Shown here: piece after piece, positions 7,794 through 16,363 of the stretch
Numbering within the stretch: the first letter of the stretch is position 1
Layout: every line of letters starts with the position of its first letter
Source of the DNA: Candidatus Thiosymbion sp.
Lineage (GTDB): Bacteria > Pseudomonadota > Gammaproteobacteria > Chromatiales > Chromatiaceae
DNA length: 62,156 nt
Direction of reading: 5' to 3'
Assembly: GCA_018435665.1 (NCBI GenBank)
Contig: JAHDND010000043.1
Coordinates: forward strand, 1 to 62,156
Notes under the pieces: model-generated
The model's input: only the letters and a program-made list of their open reading frames with translations
What the model was told of the DNA's origin: nothing
Databases searched by the model: none
Made by a program: the position numbers and the translations under genes

Positions 7794-9920
7794 TCAGGCA
7801 AGAAAGATCCGCTCCAGGGAGCCGCGGGTCACATTGCCGCGCCGATCCTCCGCTTCGAGGTAGTAACGCACATCGCCCGCGCCCGCCGGCAATTCGGCGG
7901 TGAGGTAATCCGCCGTCACCCGGGCCCCGGTTTGGGACGGGTAAGGACCCAGGTTGTGCATGGTCAGGCGCTTCTCCCCTCCCGGCAGGCGCAGAACGAG
8001 GTCGACTCCTTTCAGTCCCGCGATGTCGGCGACAAAGGTATGCACGATAGCCCGGCCAGGGGCATCGAGCAGACAGCCCGGACCCCAGCGCTTATCCCCC
8101 GGGTTTTCCGGCGTGACCCAGGGCGGGAAGATGGTCGGACCCTGGCGATCGCCGCCCGTCGCGATCAGGGCCTGAATCGCTGGCTGTAACAGGTCATGGC
8201 CCAGGTTGGCGGCATTGGTGACCTGCTGGTCCCAGGTCCGCTGGCCGGTCCAATACCAGTAGCAACTGGTCTCGGCGGTGAGCAGCAGGCGGATGGCCTC
8301 CGCCATGGCGGGATGCTCGGGCTCCCGGCATTCCAGACTATGCACCTGACTCTGGAAGGCGGTGAGCACCGCCCAGGAATTCAGATCGGGCGAGTAGGGC
8401 TGATCATACCGGCTGAACCACTTCATGAATTGGGGATCGCCATTGTCCGCCCCCGCCCAGGAACCGGGCTCGATATGGACCGTCTGGGCGGGGTCGGGGG
8501 GGAAGCGCCGCAGATAGTCCTCGACCGTGCTCAACTCAAAGCGCGGGTCCCGCTGCAGCCAGGCCACTAGCCGGCCGGTATTGTGCATGTAATAACTGTC
8601 GGCGCCGCCGCCATGATTGTCACCGTCCGAGTGCAACAGAAAGAAGGGCGGATGGGCCGGGTCGAGGCCACCGGTCGCCGCCAGCCGGTCGTAGACCTGG
8701 CCGAGGACGTCGGGATACTGGAGGGCACCGAAACCGCCGCGGGCATCCTCGTTGCCGATATACCGCTCCGCCGGCACGGCGACGATCCGGTGAATCTGGC
8801 CATCCGGGTCCTCATAGCCCACATACTCGGGTTTCAGCAGGCGGGGGGAAATCCGTGAACCGGCCCAGATGTTGTGGAGTTGCAGCCAGTCATCCATCGC
8901 CGGATTGACCTGCTCGGCGGCATTGGGCGGCAACATCCCCTCACTGAGACCCGCGTAGGGATAATCGCGGCAGGCCCGAAATCGATGGATGGAGTCGTAA
9001 ATCACCGCCTCGACGCCCGCCTCCATCAGGGCGGGGATCATGCGCACATGGAAGGCGGTCTCCGGGGGGAAGAGGACGCGGGAGGCCTCGACATCAAAGG
9101 TGCGGCGGATAATCTCCCGATGCCAGCGGATCTGTCGGACCAGGTCCCGATGGGGAATCAGCGGCATGAGGGGATGAAAAAAGCCGAAGGCGGAAAAGGC
9201 CAGGCGCGGATGGCCCAGGGCTGTCCGCGCCCCGGCCATCGCCCGCAGGGCCTGATTCCAGCCACTGAAACGTCCGCCACAGAGGCCTTCGTCGGCGCAG
9301 CGATCCAGTTGTTCGATCAGGGAGCCACTCCAACTGGTCGACAGCCCCGCGTGGGCCAGGCCGCCCTCCTGGTACTGGCGGACCGCGGCGGGGAGGAAGT
9401 CGGTATAGTTCCCGTGGCGGGAGCCAAAGATCTGCTCCTTTTCGCCATCCCACGCATTGCGATCCGTGGTGTTGTAGTAGGGCTGGTGCAGGTGTTTGTG
9501 GATACCGAAGTAGAGCTTGACCTGGACACCACCCGAGAGCGCCACCTGCATCACGGGCTCAGATGCGGGCACCCGGACCAGCCGTACCTCCCGGAACGCC
9601 TTGATCCAATCCTCACCCTGGGCTTGGCCAATATCGGCCTGCCGGCAACCCTCGACCTGGATGGTGACTGGTGTGTCCGTGTGGATCTTCCCCTCCGGTA
9701 CCCGGGTGCGATATTCCCAGGTCCCATCAGGCCTCCGCCGCTCCTGGATCGCCTCCTGCTTGAGCAGCAAGGGATTACCCGGGAGGTGAACGATGACCTG
9801 GGGAAAGGGGATCCGACCATCGGCGATGAAGCGGATCTCGAACGCAACGTAGTGGTCGTCGCGGTCGCCATGCAGCTCCCCGGGGCAGTCAATCCGCAGC
9901 AAGTGCTGGAAAATAGACAC
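7794..9920 (-). CDS. Glycoside hydrolase family 57 protein
   Basis: GH57 enzymes act on alpha-glucans (alpha-amylase, 4-alpha-glucanotransferase, branching activities). The 708-residue protein has an N-terminal part with beta-sandwich character (1-135), then the GH57 barrel starting with YFGIHKHLHQPYYN (about 137-150), the HxHQP-type first conserved region. Further family-like segments are FFHPLMPLIPHRD, FPPETAFHVRMIPAL and FLLHSDGDNHGGGADSYY. The C terminus (from about 610) looks like another beta domain. No signal peptide is visible, suggesting a cytoplasmic enzyme of glycogen or maltodextrin metabolism; substrate specificity cannot be told. It stands alone with no other glycan genes adjacent. 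Confidence 0.85.
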   Translation of the reverse strand: MSIFQHLLRIDCPGELHGDRDDHYVAFEIRFIADGRIPFPQVIVHLPGNPLLLKQEAIQERRRPDGTWEYRTRVPEGKIHTDTPVTIQVEGCRQADIGQAQGEDWIKAFREVRLVRVPASEPVMQVALSGGVQVKLYFGIHKHLHQPYYNTTDRNAWDGEKEQIFGSRHGNYTDFLPAAVRQYQEGGLAHAGLSTSWSGSLIEQLDRCADEGLCGGRFSGWNQALRAMAGARTALGHPRLAFSAFGFFHPLMPLIPHRDLVRQIRWHREIIRRTFDVEASRVLFPPETAFHVRMIPALMEAGVEAVIYDSIHRFRACRDYPYAGLSEGMLPPNAAEQVNPAMDDWLQLHNIWAGSRISPRLLKPEYVGYEDPDGQIHRIVAVPAERYIGNEDARGGFGALQYPDVLGQVYDRLAATGGLDPAHPPFFLLHSDGDNHGGGADSYYMHNTGRLVAWLQRDPRFELSTVEDYLRRFPPDPAQTVHIEPGSWAGADNGDPQFMKWFSRYDQPYSPDLNSWAVLTAFQSQVHSLECREPEHPAMAEAIRLLLTAETSCYWYWTGQRTWDQQVTNAANLGHDLLQPAIQALIATGGDRQGPTIFPPWVTPENPGDKRWGPGCLLDAPGRAIVHTFVADIAGLKGVDLVLRLPGGEKRLTMHNLGPYPSQTGARVTADYLTAELPAGAGDVRYYLEAEDRRGNVTRGSLERIFLA

Positions 9921-10133
9921 GATTCATTCCTCGTTCAACGGCCTTGGCAGGCACCGGGCAAAAGGCAGAAGCCATTTCCGATTATTTTACTCAGTTACTC
10001 TTGAAGCGTGGAGCACTGGCCCAACCTCTGGCCTTAAGCCAGGATGGGATTCCTATCCGGGCGAGTTTGATAACTCCTGTCAACAGCAGGTTACCCAATC
10101 CGCGCTAGTCGTAGCCAACGAGAGGTCACTGTC

Positions 10134-10226
10134 ATGAATGAAGAACATCTCCAAGCCAAGACCAAGATGGCGCTGTGGGCCATAGTCGCCATGACCCTGG
10201 GTCCGCTGGTTCCCTATACCCTGTAA
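10134..10226 (+). CDS. 30-residue single-span membrane microprotein
   Basis: A very short gene: AGAGG ribosome-binding site at 10121-10125, eight-base spacer, ATG at 10134 and TAA at 10224-10226. The product is 30 residues: a charged N terminus (MNEEHLQAKTK) and one hydrophobic segment (MALWAIVAMTLGPLVPYTL), so it should sit in the inner membrane with its charged end in the cytoplasm. A strong hairpin with a pyrimidine run follows about 20 bases after the stop. It is divergent from the GH57 gene and unlike any microprotein I recognise (not KdpF, CydX or CcoQ). Function unknown. Confidence 0.6.
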   Translation: MNEEHLQAKTKMALWAIVAMTLGPLVPYTL

Positions 10227-10246
10227 TCTTCACTCGTCTGGAAAAT

Positions 10247-10270
10247 GGGGGGCGATGAGCCCCCCTTTCC
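10247..10270 (+). terminator. Terminator of the microprotein gene
   Basis: GGGGGGC / GCCCCCC stem with a small loop (GATGA region) followed by TTTCC and a T-rich tract. It follows the 30-codon gene by 20 bases. Confidence 0.7.
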
Positions 10271-10309
10271 TTATCCTTTTTCTTTTCCTTTTCCTTTTCC
10301 TTTTCCCGT
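10271..10309. repeat. TTTTCC simple repeat
   Basis: About five to six copies of a T/C hexamer (TTTTCC with one variant), directly after the terminator hairpin. The rest of the gap to ovoA (to 10461) has no gene. Confidence 0.7.
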
Positions 10310-10461
10310 CTCCCCCACCCAACCGGCCCAGGCCTCTGCTAAAGGTCATGAACGAGGGCTAACCCAGGGCTCGGGCAACGGGGGCTGCTGCGCAACCTCC
10401 TCCCTGGGAGGATCGCCACCCCATTCCTCACCTCCTCCCCTCTTAACAGGGGCTTGGCGAG

Positions 10462-12654
10462 CTAGGTCCGCCGTCTCCATACCGTTAGCTCAGCCAGGCT
10501 GTGCTGGAACTTGCGCCGGGTTTCGCGGATGACGAAGGGCAACTCCCGCGGCCCCTCGACCAGATCGAAGTACGGACCGAGCAATTCCTTCAGGCCATCC
10601 AGGGTGGTGTAAGACTCCCCGTCCTTTTTGAAACCGCCGATCCATTCCTCGCGCTGGGTGTGCTCTTCCAGCCAGGTGTAGGGGGAGGCCAGGACGAGCA
10701 GGCCACCCGGGTTGAGGCGCTGGTAGACCGCGGTCAGGAACCGCTTGGGCGCATAGAGGCGGTCGATGAGATTGGCGGCGAGGATCAGGTCGTAACCGCT
10801 GAAGACCGCCTTGAGATTGCAGGCGTCGCCCTGCCAAAAGCTGACCCGGGACCCGACCGCCGCCAGGTCCAGGTCTTCCAGGCGGCGCTCGCGATAGACC
10901 ACCAGGTCACCCTCCTCCGGCAGGGTATAGCGGATGACGCTGGTCTCGGCCAGTTGCACCCCTGCCTGGATGAAACGCGCCGAGAAGTCCAGGCCCTCGA
11001 CCCGGGCAAAATGACGGGCCAGTTCAAAGGTCGAGCGCCCAGTGGCGCATCCCAGGTCCAGGGCCCGATCCGGCTGGCCATGGCCATGGCGCGCGAAGGC
11101 CGCCGCGGCGATCTCGGCCAGGGCCCGGGGGAAATTGGGCACGCCAAAGTACTCTTCCCCGTAGTGGAACTCGGCGTACTGGGCGAGCAGGGCATCGGTC
11201 TCGTACATGGAACCGGGCTGGCTGACGGGCGCGGAGCTGACGATGTAGCGAAAACCCGCGTGCTGAAAGAAGTGGCGGCGGAAGGCGTAGCGCGAGACGT
11301 GGCGGGCCTCGTTCCCCGCGGAGATCCAGGAGCCACCCTTGATCAGGTTGTGGCGCTGATCGAAAGTCGGGGTGGTGAAATCGTCGTAGAGGGGGTGGAC
11401 GGCAAAGCCCGCGAAGGGATAGGTCGGCGTCTCGCACCACTGCCAGACATTGCCCACCACATCAAACAGTTCGCCGTGGGGAAAGAGGTTCACCGGGCAA
11501 CTGGAGGCCCAGTGATCCAGGTGCAGATTGGCCGCGGCGGGGGCATCCGGGGGGACATCGGCCAGGCCGACATGGTCATAGAGCCGGTGCCACTCGTCCT
11601 CACTGGGCAGACGCACCGGCAGGCCCGTCTCCCGGGCCCGCCAGCGACAGAAGGCCCGCGCCTCGTGACAATTGACCTCCACCGGCCAGTCCCAGGGCAT
11701 GGGCACCTCTTCGGCCACCAGGCGCAGCTTCCAGGTCCCGGTCCAATTGTCCTTACCAGCGCGAACGCCCGTTTCGGTGCCCAAAATTCCGCCCTGACCG
11801 CCGGGATCAGCCTCACGAACCCAGAAGGTGGGATGCTCGGCCTGGGCGAAGCGCCGCCAGCCCAGACCCTCCTCGTCCCACAGGTCGTCATCGGCATAGC
11901 CGCCAGCCTCGACGAAGGCCAGAAACTCTCCGTTACTGGTCAGGTAACGGGCCGCGCGAAAGGCGGGGACCTCGGCCTCGTGATGGCCGTACTCGTTGTC
12001 CCAGCCATACCAGGGATCGCCGAGGTCACGTCCCAACCGCACCCGCCCGGCGGGAATGTCCACCAGGCCATTCTCCGGCACCGGCCCGCTGAGGCGGCAG
12101 GGTTGCCAGTCGGAATGGGGCCGTACTCGCGCCAGCCGGTGCTGGCGGATCAACACCGAGGAGGTCTCAAGATGGATTCGCTCATGCTCAATCCCCATCA
12201 GCACCGCCCAGAAGGGGTTGTCCCACCCGATGGGCAGGCTCAGGGGGGTCTCGCGGATCACCCGATCCACCGTCTCCCGCACCTGCCGCCGGTACGCCCA
12301 GACGCTGGCCACCGACGGCCAGTCATAGTGGGCCTCGTCCAGGTCGTCCCAGCTCATCTCGTCCACACCCACGGCGAACATGGACTCCAGCCGGGGGTCG
12401 ATACGCTGCGCCACCAGGCCCGCCAGGACGAACTTATTGATGAAGAAGGTCGCGGTGTGCCCCAGGTAGAAGATCGGGGGATGGCGCAGGCTGATCGGCT
12501 TGCGGGTATAGGCCTCCTCGTCGTTGGCCAGCAACTGGAAGAGTGCTTCATACCGATCGAAGGTGTCATGGAAGTAACGGCGGATCTCCGCACGTTTGGC
12601 TTCGGGGTCCGTGCCATCCAGGCGGGGGGTGCGGGCAAAGAGATGAGTGGGCAT
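10462..12654 (-). CDS. ovoA: OvoA: 5-histidylcysteine sulfoxide synthase fused to methyltransferase
   Basis: OvoA is a non-haem iron enzyme that joins cysteine to the imidazole of histidine using oxygen, the first step of ovothiol synthesis. The 730-residue protein has an N-terminal DinB-like domain with the iron-binding HX3HXE motif (EHERIHLE, about residue 170), a formylglycine-generating-enzyme-type (FGE-sulfatase) domain (about 200-460; VVGNVWQWCET and HNLIKGGSW are recognisable), and a C-terminal SAM-dependent methyltransferase domain (about 500-730; ALDLGCATGRSTFELARHF) expected to methylate the thiohistidine imidazole. The ATG at 12654 has AGGA upstream; an open extension of ten codons is not conserved. 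EgtB of ergothioneine synthesis is related, but the long C-terminal methyltransferase favours OvoA. It stands alone. Confidence 0.85.
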   Translation of the reverse strand: MPTHLFARTPRLDGTDPEAKRAEIRRYFHDTFDRYEALFQLLANDEEAYTRKPISLRHPPIFYLGHTATFFINKFVLAGLVAQRIDPRLESMFAVGVDEMSWDDLDEAHYDWPSVASVWAYRRQVRETVDRVIRETPLSLPIGWDNPFWAVLMGIEHERIHLETSSVLIRQHRLARVRPHSDWQPCRLSGPVPENGLVDIPAGRVRLGRDLGDPWYGWDNEYGHHEAEVPAFRAARYLTSNGEFLAFVEAGGYADDDLWDEEGLGWRRFAQAEHPTFWVREADPGGQGGILGTETGVRAGKDNWTGTWKLRLVAEEVPMPWDWPVEVNCHEARAFCRWRARETGLPVRLPSEDEWHRLYDHVGLADVPPDAPAAANLHLDHWASSCPVNLFPHGELFDVVGNVWQWCETPTYPFAGFAVHPLYDDFTTPTFDQRHNLIKGGSWISAGNEARHVSRYAFRRHFFQHAGFRYIVSSAPVSQPGSMYETDALLAQYAEFHYGEEYFGVPNFPRALAEIAAAAFARHGHGQPDRALDLGCATGRSTFELARHFARVEGLDFSARFIQAGVQLAETSVIRYTLPEEGDLVVYRERRLEDLDLAAVGSRVSFWQGDACNLKAVFSGYDLILAANLIDRLYAPKRFLTAVYQRLNPGGLLVLASPYTWLEEHTQREEWIGGFKKDGESYTTLDGLKELLGPYFDLVEGPRELPFVIRETRRKFQHSLAELTVWRRRT

Positions 12655-12668
12655 GATCCTGATCTTAA

Positions 12669-12828
12669 AAACGACGCAATTCAATATTCGGTGTCGACGG
12701 GGAGGATCAGGGCGTCTGTGGGGGTGTCGACCGCAAGGACCCGGTCGTCAAGCCCACAGGGACCCATTGACAGCCCCCCTCAGACGGCACCCAACCCGGG
12801 AAGAACGAAAATCGAGGTGAGACGACGA
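12669..12828. repeat. Palindromic intergenic repeat, copy B
   Basis: About 160 bases aligning end to end with the copy between pheS and pheT. Both share GGGGGTGTCGACCGCA, CGGTCGTCAAGCC, ACAGGGAC and the outer flanks (TTCGG at the left, ACCCGG at the right). The inverted arms are present but less perfect (GGCGTCTG against CAGACGGC). It lies immediately upstream of ovoA, so it may overlap its promoter. Confidence 0.7.
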
Positions 12829-12880
12829 TACCTCGCCAGGCGAACCCGGCTCAGGCCTGGAGGCAGAGTGGCCACCCCCC

Positions 12881-13735
12881 TTAGCGGAGATTCTTCTTGT
12901 ACGGCGGGATGACCGCGTTCCTGGCCTTGGAAAAGTTAGCGAATTCCATGGTCACGCTCGCGAGTTCCACATCGGTGAAATCGGCATCGGCCACATTGGC
13001 GCGGTGGAGGATGGCCCCACCCAGCACGGCGCCGGTGAAATCGACCCCGCTGAGATCCGCGTTGCGCAGATTGGCATCCTGGGCCGAGATGTTGCGCAGG
13101 TTGGCGCCGGTCAGATCGGCACCCTCCAGATTGGCGAGGTTGATGACGCTGAACCCTTCCGCGTGGCGGCTGGAGAGATCGGCCCCCCGCAGCCGCGCCC
13201 GGATCAAGGTGGCGTCATTGAGATGCGAGTCGCGCAAATCCGCGCCGTCCAGATTGGCCTCCCGGAGATTGGCCTGGATGAAGAGGGCCTTGCGCGCCCT
13301 GACCCCGCTCAGGTCGGCACCGGGGAGATCGATGCCGCGCAGATCGGCGCCATCGAGACAGGCATCGCGCAAGATGGCCCCTCGCCCCTCCACCCGGCGC
13401 AGATCGGCCCCGGCCAGATGGGCCTGCGTCAGGTCCGCGCCACTCACGTCCGCCGCCCGGGAGGGGCTATCGGCGCCCAGCCGCACCCGGCTCAGGTCCG
13501 CGCCCCGGAGGATGGTTCCCGGCAAATGCGCGGCGGTCAGATTGGCGCCCGCAAGGCGGGCCCCGCCCAGATCGGCAGCGCTCAGATCGCTGTATTCCAG
13601 GTTGGCCCCGCTCAGGTCCAGGCCGGCCAGATCCGCGCCCGCCAGGTCCATATCACGCAGGTCCGCCCCCGCGAGACTCGGACCCTCGACGGTCGCAAGC
13701 AGGCTACCGGTTGCCTTGTGTCGGATCTCGATCAC
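12881..13735 (-). CDS. Pentapeptide-repeat protein
   Basis: The 284-residue protein is almost entirely A(D/N)LXX repeats (ADLRDMDLAGADLAGLDLSG and similar), which fold into a right-handed quadrilateral beta-helix. Start is the GTG at 13735, with AGGAGG six bases upstream. No signal peptide or membrane span. Members of the superfamily include DNA-mimicking gyrase protectors (Qnr, MfpA), but most have no known function and this one has no diagnostic features. It stands alone. Confidence 0.85.
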   Translation of the reverse strand: MIEIRHKATGSLLATVEGPSLAGADLRDMDLAGADLAGLDLSGANLEYSDLSAADLGGARLAGANLTAAHLPGTILRGADLSRVRLGADSPSRAADVSGADLTQAHLAGADLRRVEGRGAILRDACLDGADLRGIDLPGADLSGVRARKALFIQANLREANLDGADLRDSHLNDATLIRARLRGADLSSRHAEGFSVINLANLEGADLTGANLRNISAQDANLRNADLSGVDFTGAVLGGAILHRANVADADFTDVELASVTMEFANFSKARNAVIPPYKKNLR

Positions 13736-14080
13736 CTTCGTCCTCCTCGTTGTTATGAATCACCCCCCATAGTCTATACCCAAAGCCTCCCGGCTTCCGC
13801 CGATCACAGGGGAGCAGGGTAAAACCGCAAGTCGCCTGCCGAGGGCAAGTTACGAAAATAGCGAGTTAATTTCTGGTGTTCCCGGAACGGGTGGCGACCG
13901 CGGGGAGGCTGTCGTCAGGCTCCAGGGCGCTACTCGGCTTGTCCCCCACCAGACCCCACGCGACCCTTCTCATCGCTGCCGAACCTCTCAGCGGATGACC
14001 CTATCCTCCGGCACCAAGGAATGACCAGTCATGCTCCTGGGCGGGGTGAACCCGCGACCGCGCGACCGCGCCACCGTGCC
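13736..14080. other. Intergenic region with a repeat copy
   Basis: About 345 bases with no gene between the pentapeptide protein and bciB. It contains the pentapeptide gene's upstream region and a diverged copy of the palindromic repeat at about 13885-13966. Confidence 0.5.
13885..13966. repeat. Palindromic intergenic repeat, diverged copy C
   Basis: The stretch from GCGACCGCGGGGAGG through TGTCGTCA, CCAGGG and GTCCCCCACCAGAC to CGACCC follows the core of the copy between pheS and pheT in order and spacing, with roughly three quarters of bases matching by eye. The outer arms are not convincing. Confidence 0.45.
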
Positions 14081-15364
14081 TCACCCCTCCTGGCGCGGGG
14101 CCGCCAGCGGCTCACCAAAGACGGCGGCATAGTCCGCGGCATAGGGCCGGATGGCCTCGTAGACGTGATAGGGCACGATCCTGGCCTCCAGCGCGGGGAA
14201 CTTGTCGCGCACATAGCGGTAGTTGCGCAACAACTTCATCTCGATGATGGCACGGGCGAATTCCAGGCCTTGGGGGCCACGCCGGCGTTGCAGGAAGGCG
14301 ATGAGGGCGCGGACGGGCTTCGGTGGCCGGGCCGGGCGCCGGGCCAGCATCTGGATGAAGCGCGGCATGCCCCGGGTCCGGTCGCCCGCCGCGCCGGGGG
14401 GGCGCGCCTCCAGGTCTGGCCGCAGCAGGTCCAGGAGTTCCGCGCCGCGGGCGGTCCGGGCCAGGACCCACTGCCAGCCCAGGGGCGCGCCGAGATAGCC
14501 GATGGTGATATCGGCCAGGGCATTGGGGTAGTCGAAGCACGACAGGCAGGCGGAGGGGAAGATGCCCTGGAGCCGGTCCATGGGAAAGTCGATGTAGTTG
14601 ACCCGCTCCCGGTGGCCATCCTCGTGGTGGAGCCAGAGGCTGAAGTCCTGCATGAATTCATAGTGGACCACCGTCTCCGGCGAACGGGAGATGGTCCGGA
14701 GAAAGAACTGCTGGTCCGGATAGGTGACGTTATCGCTGCACGGGATCCCGATTAGGTCCAGACGCTCCAGGCCCAGGAGGCTGGTCAGGGGCGGACCCGG
14801 GGTCTCTCCCCCACCCAGTGACTCGGCCTGACGCAGCATCTGGACCTGGCAACCCGTGCCGACCACCGCCAGGCGCCGAAGGCCCGCCGCCCGGGCCTCG
14901 TCGAGCACCCCCAGCAACGGGGACAGACTTGGCTTGTTGCCGGCACAGGCCCGCACCTCCGCCGGGGTACGGGCAAGGAGCGGGCGGGGCTGGAAGCGGG
15001 TCCCGGGCATGGTCCCGGTGAGGATCACCCCCTCCACCTCACCGCGCTCCAGCAGGCGGGCCGCCAGGGTCGTGACCATGCCGGTCCACTGGGCGCCGGC
15101 CACCGGGGCCTTCATGCGCAGGATGGCCTGTTCGCGAAAGATGCCAAAATGCATCTCGTCACCGTCCTGCCGCCTGCGGCCATGGAGGCGCAGTTCCTGT
15201 TCCGCCATCCGGTTGTGCACGAAGAGGCAGGTCTCCGCCATGCGCGGCCGCAAGAAACTGTCGCAGAGCCCGCAGTCGCTACACAGCCGCGGCCGGCCGC
15301 TCAGCCGGCGGTCGTGACTCATCAAGCTGACATCATGGAGACCTTTCGATGGCCCTGTTTCCAT
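14081..15364 (-). CDS. bciB: Ferredoxin-type 3,8-divinyl (proto)chlorophyllide 8-vinyl reductase BciB
   Basis: BciB reduces the C8 vinyl group of divinyl chlorophyllide in (bacterio)chlorophyll synthesis, using FAD and iron-sulfur clusters; it belongs to the F420 hydrogenase beta-subunit family (FrhB). The 427-residue protein begins with a cysteine motif LCSDCGLCDSF followed by ETCLFV, the BciB hallmark; further cysteines lie in GTGCQVQML (about 195), IPCSDN (about 225) and FPSACLSCFDY (about 275). The C-terminal NYRYVRDKFP is also family-like. The ATG at 15364 has GAGGAG six bases upstream. Paralogues in the FrhB family act in other pathways, so the identity rests on the cysteine motifs. It lies 39 bases after cbiO and may be co-transcribed. 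Confidence 0.72.
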   Translation of the reverse strand: METGPSKGLHDVSLMSHDRRLSGRPRLCSDCGLCDSFLRPRMAETCLFVHNRMAEQELRLHGRRRQDGDEMHFGIFREQAILRMKAPVAGAQWTGMVTTLAARLLERGEVEGVILTGTMPGTRFQPRPLLARTPAEVRACAGNKPSLSPLLGVLDEARAAGLRRLAVVGTGCQVQMLRQAESLGGGETPGPPLTSLLGLERLDLIGIPCSDNVTYPDQQFFLRTISRSPETVVHYEFMQDFSLWLHHEDGHRERVNYIDFPMDRLQGIFPSACLSCFDYPNALADITIGYLGAPLGWQWVLARTARGAELLDLLRPDLEARPPGAAGDRTRGMPRFIQMLARRPARPPKPVRALIAFLQRRRGPQGLEFARAIIEMKLLRNYRYVRDKFPALEARIVPYHVYEAIRPYAADYAAVFGEPLAAPRQEG

Positions 15365-15403
15365 TTCCAACTCCTCTCGTACGCAAACCGGACGGTAGCC
15401 CGC

Positions 15404-16288
15404 TCAAGCCAGGTCCTCGCCATCTCCGCCAGCGAGCCTTTGCGCCGGCACCCGGGATTGGGGGCTGACGGCCTCGCGGCCCGGAATCCGGCTGACGTGA
15501 CCTGGGGGATGCCGATGAGGGTACTCGCTGTCCTGGGGGACGACCTGGCCAGCGCTTCGATGCAGGGCCAGATGCGGCACCTCCAGCCCATGGCGATGCA
15601 TGAGCGCGTCGTCGATCATGATAACGCCGGCGGGACCATCGGCCATCAGGCGGCCGCCATCGAGGACCAGGGCCCGGCCACACAGGGTCCAGGCCAAGTC
15701 CATGTCATGGGTCGCCACGATGAGGGTGGCATCCAGCCCGGCGAGCAGTTCGATCATCGCCCGCTTGGCCCGCGGGTCCAAATTGGAGGTCGGCTCATCG
15801 AGGACCAGTACCCTGGGCGCCATGGCCAGGACGGCGGCGAGGGCCGCCCGCTTCTTCTGGCCGAAAGAGAGATGCAGCCCCGGTTTGGCGGCCTGATCCC
15901 GGAGACCGACGTGGTCGAGGGCGCGCGCCACCCGCCGGCCGACCTCCTCCTCCCCGCAGCCCTGATTGCGGGGACCAAAGGCCACGTCATCGGCGAGATG
16001 GGTCATGAACAGCATGTTGTCGGGGTCCTGAAAGACGACCCCCACGGTCTGGCGCGCCTGCACCAGGGTCGCCGGCGTGATCGCCTGGCCCCCGATCAGG
16101 ACCTGCCCCTGCTGGGCGGGGAGGATACCATTGAGGTGACCGATGAGGGTGGACTTGCCGGCGCCGTTGGGGCCCAGCAGCGCCACCCGCTCCCCCGGGG
16201 CCACGCGCAGGCTGATGCCGTCCAGGGCGAGGGTCCCATCGGGATAACGATAGGCGAGGTCCCGGACCTCGATGGCGCTGGTTTTCAC
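15404..16288 (-). CDS. cbiO: Nickel/cobalt ECF transporter ATPase CbiO/NikO
   Basis: ATP-binding subunit of an energy-coupling-factor metal transporter. Walker A (LLGPNGAGKST), ABC signature (LSFGQKKRAALA) and Walker B (VLVLDEPTSNLD) are intact. The GTG at 16288 is chosen because AAGGAG lies seven bases upstream; the frame is open 12 codons further. The C-terminal 45 residues after the ATPase core are His/Arg/Pro-rich (SEYPHRHPPGHVSR) and might bind metal. It follows cbiQ by 75 bases and nikR further upstream, which points to nickel rather than cobalt. Confidence 0.9.
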   Translation of the reverse strand: MKTSAIEVRDLAYRYPDGTLALDGISLRVAPGERVALLGPNGAGKSTLIGHLNGILPAQQGQVLIGGQAITPATLVQARQTVGVVFQDPDNMLFMTHLADDVAFGPRNQGCGEEEVGRRVARALDHVGLRDQAAKPGLHLSFGQKKRAALAAVLAMAPRVLVLDEPTSNLDPRAKRAMIELLAGLDATLIVATHDMDLAWTLCGRALVLDGGRLMADGPAGVIMIDDALMHRHGLEVPHLALHRSAGQVVPQDSEYPHRHPPGHVSRIPGREAVSPQSRVPAQRLAGGDGEDLA

Positions 16289-16363
16289 ACCGAAACTCCT
16301 TGGGGGATGGCGGGGGGTTTCCACGGGTCAGCAGTCGAGGGGTCAGCGATCGGTGATTTGGGA

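Noticed and set aside
10501..12912. Long plus-strand frame opposite ovoA
   Set aside because: Antisense shadow produced by codon bias; no domain.
12897..13772. Plus-strand frame of Ser/Arg/Pro repeats opposite the pentapeptide protein
   Set aside because: The periodicity is the mirror image of the A(D/N)LXX repeat.
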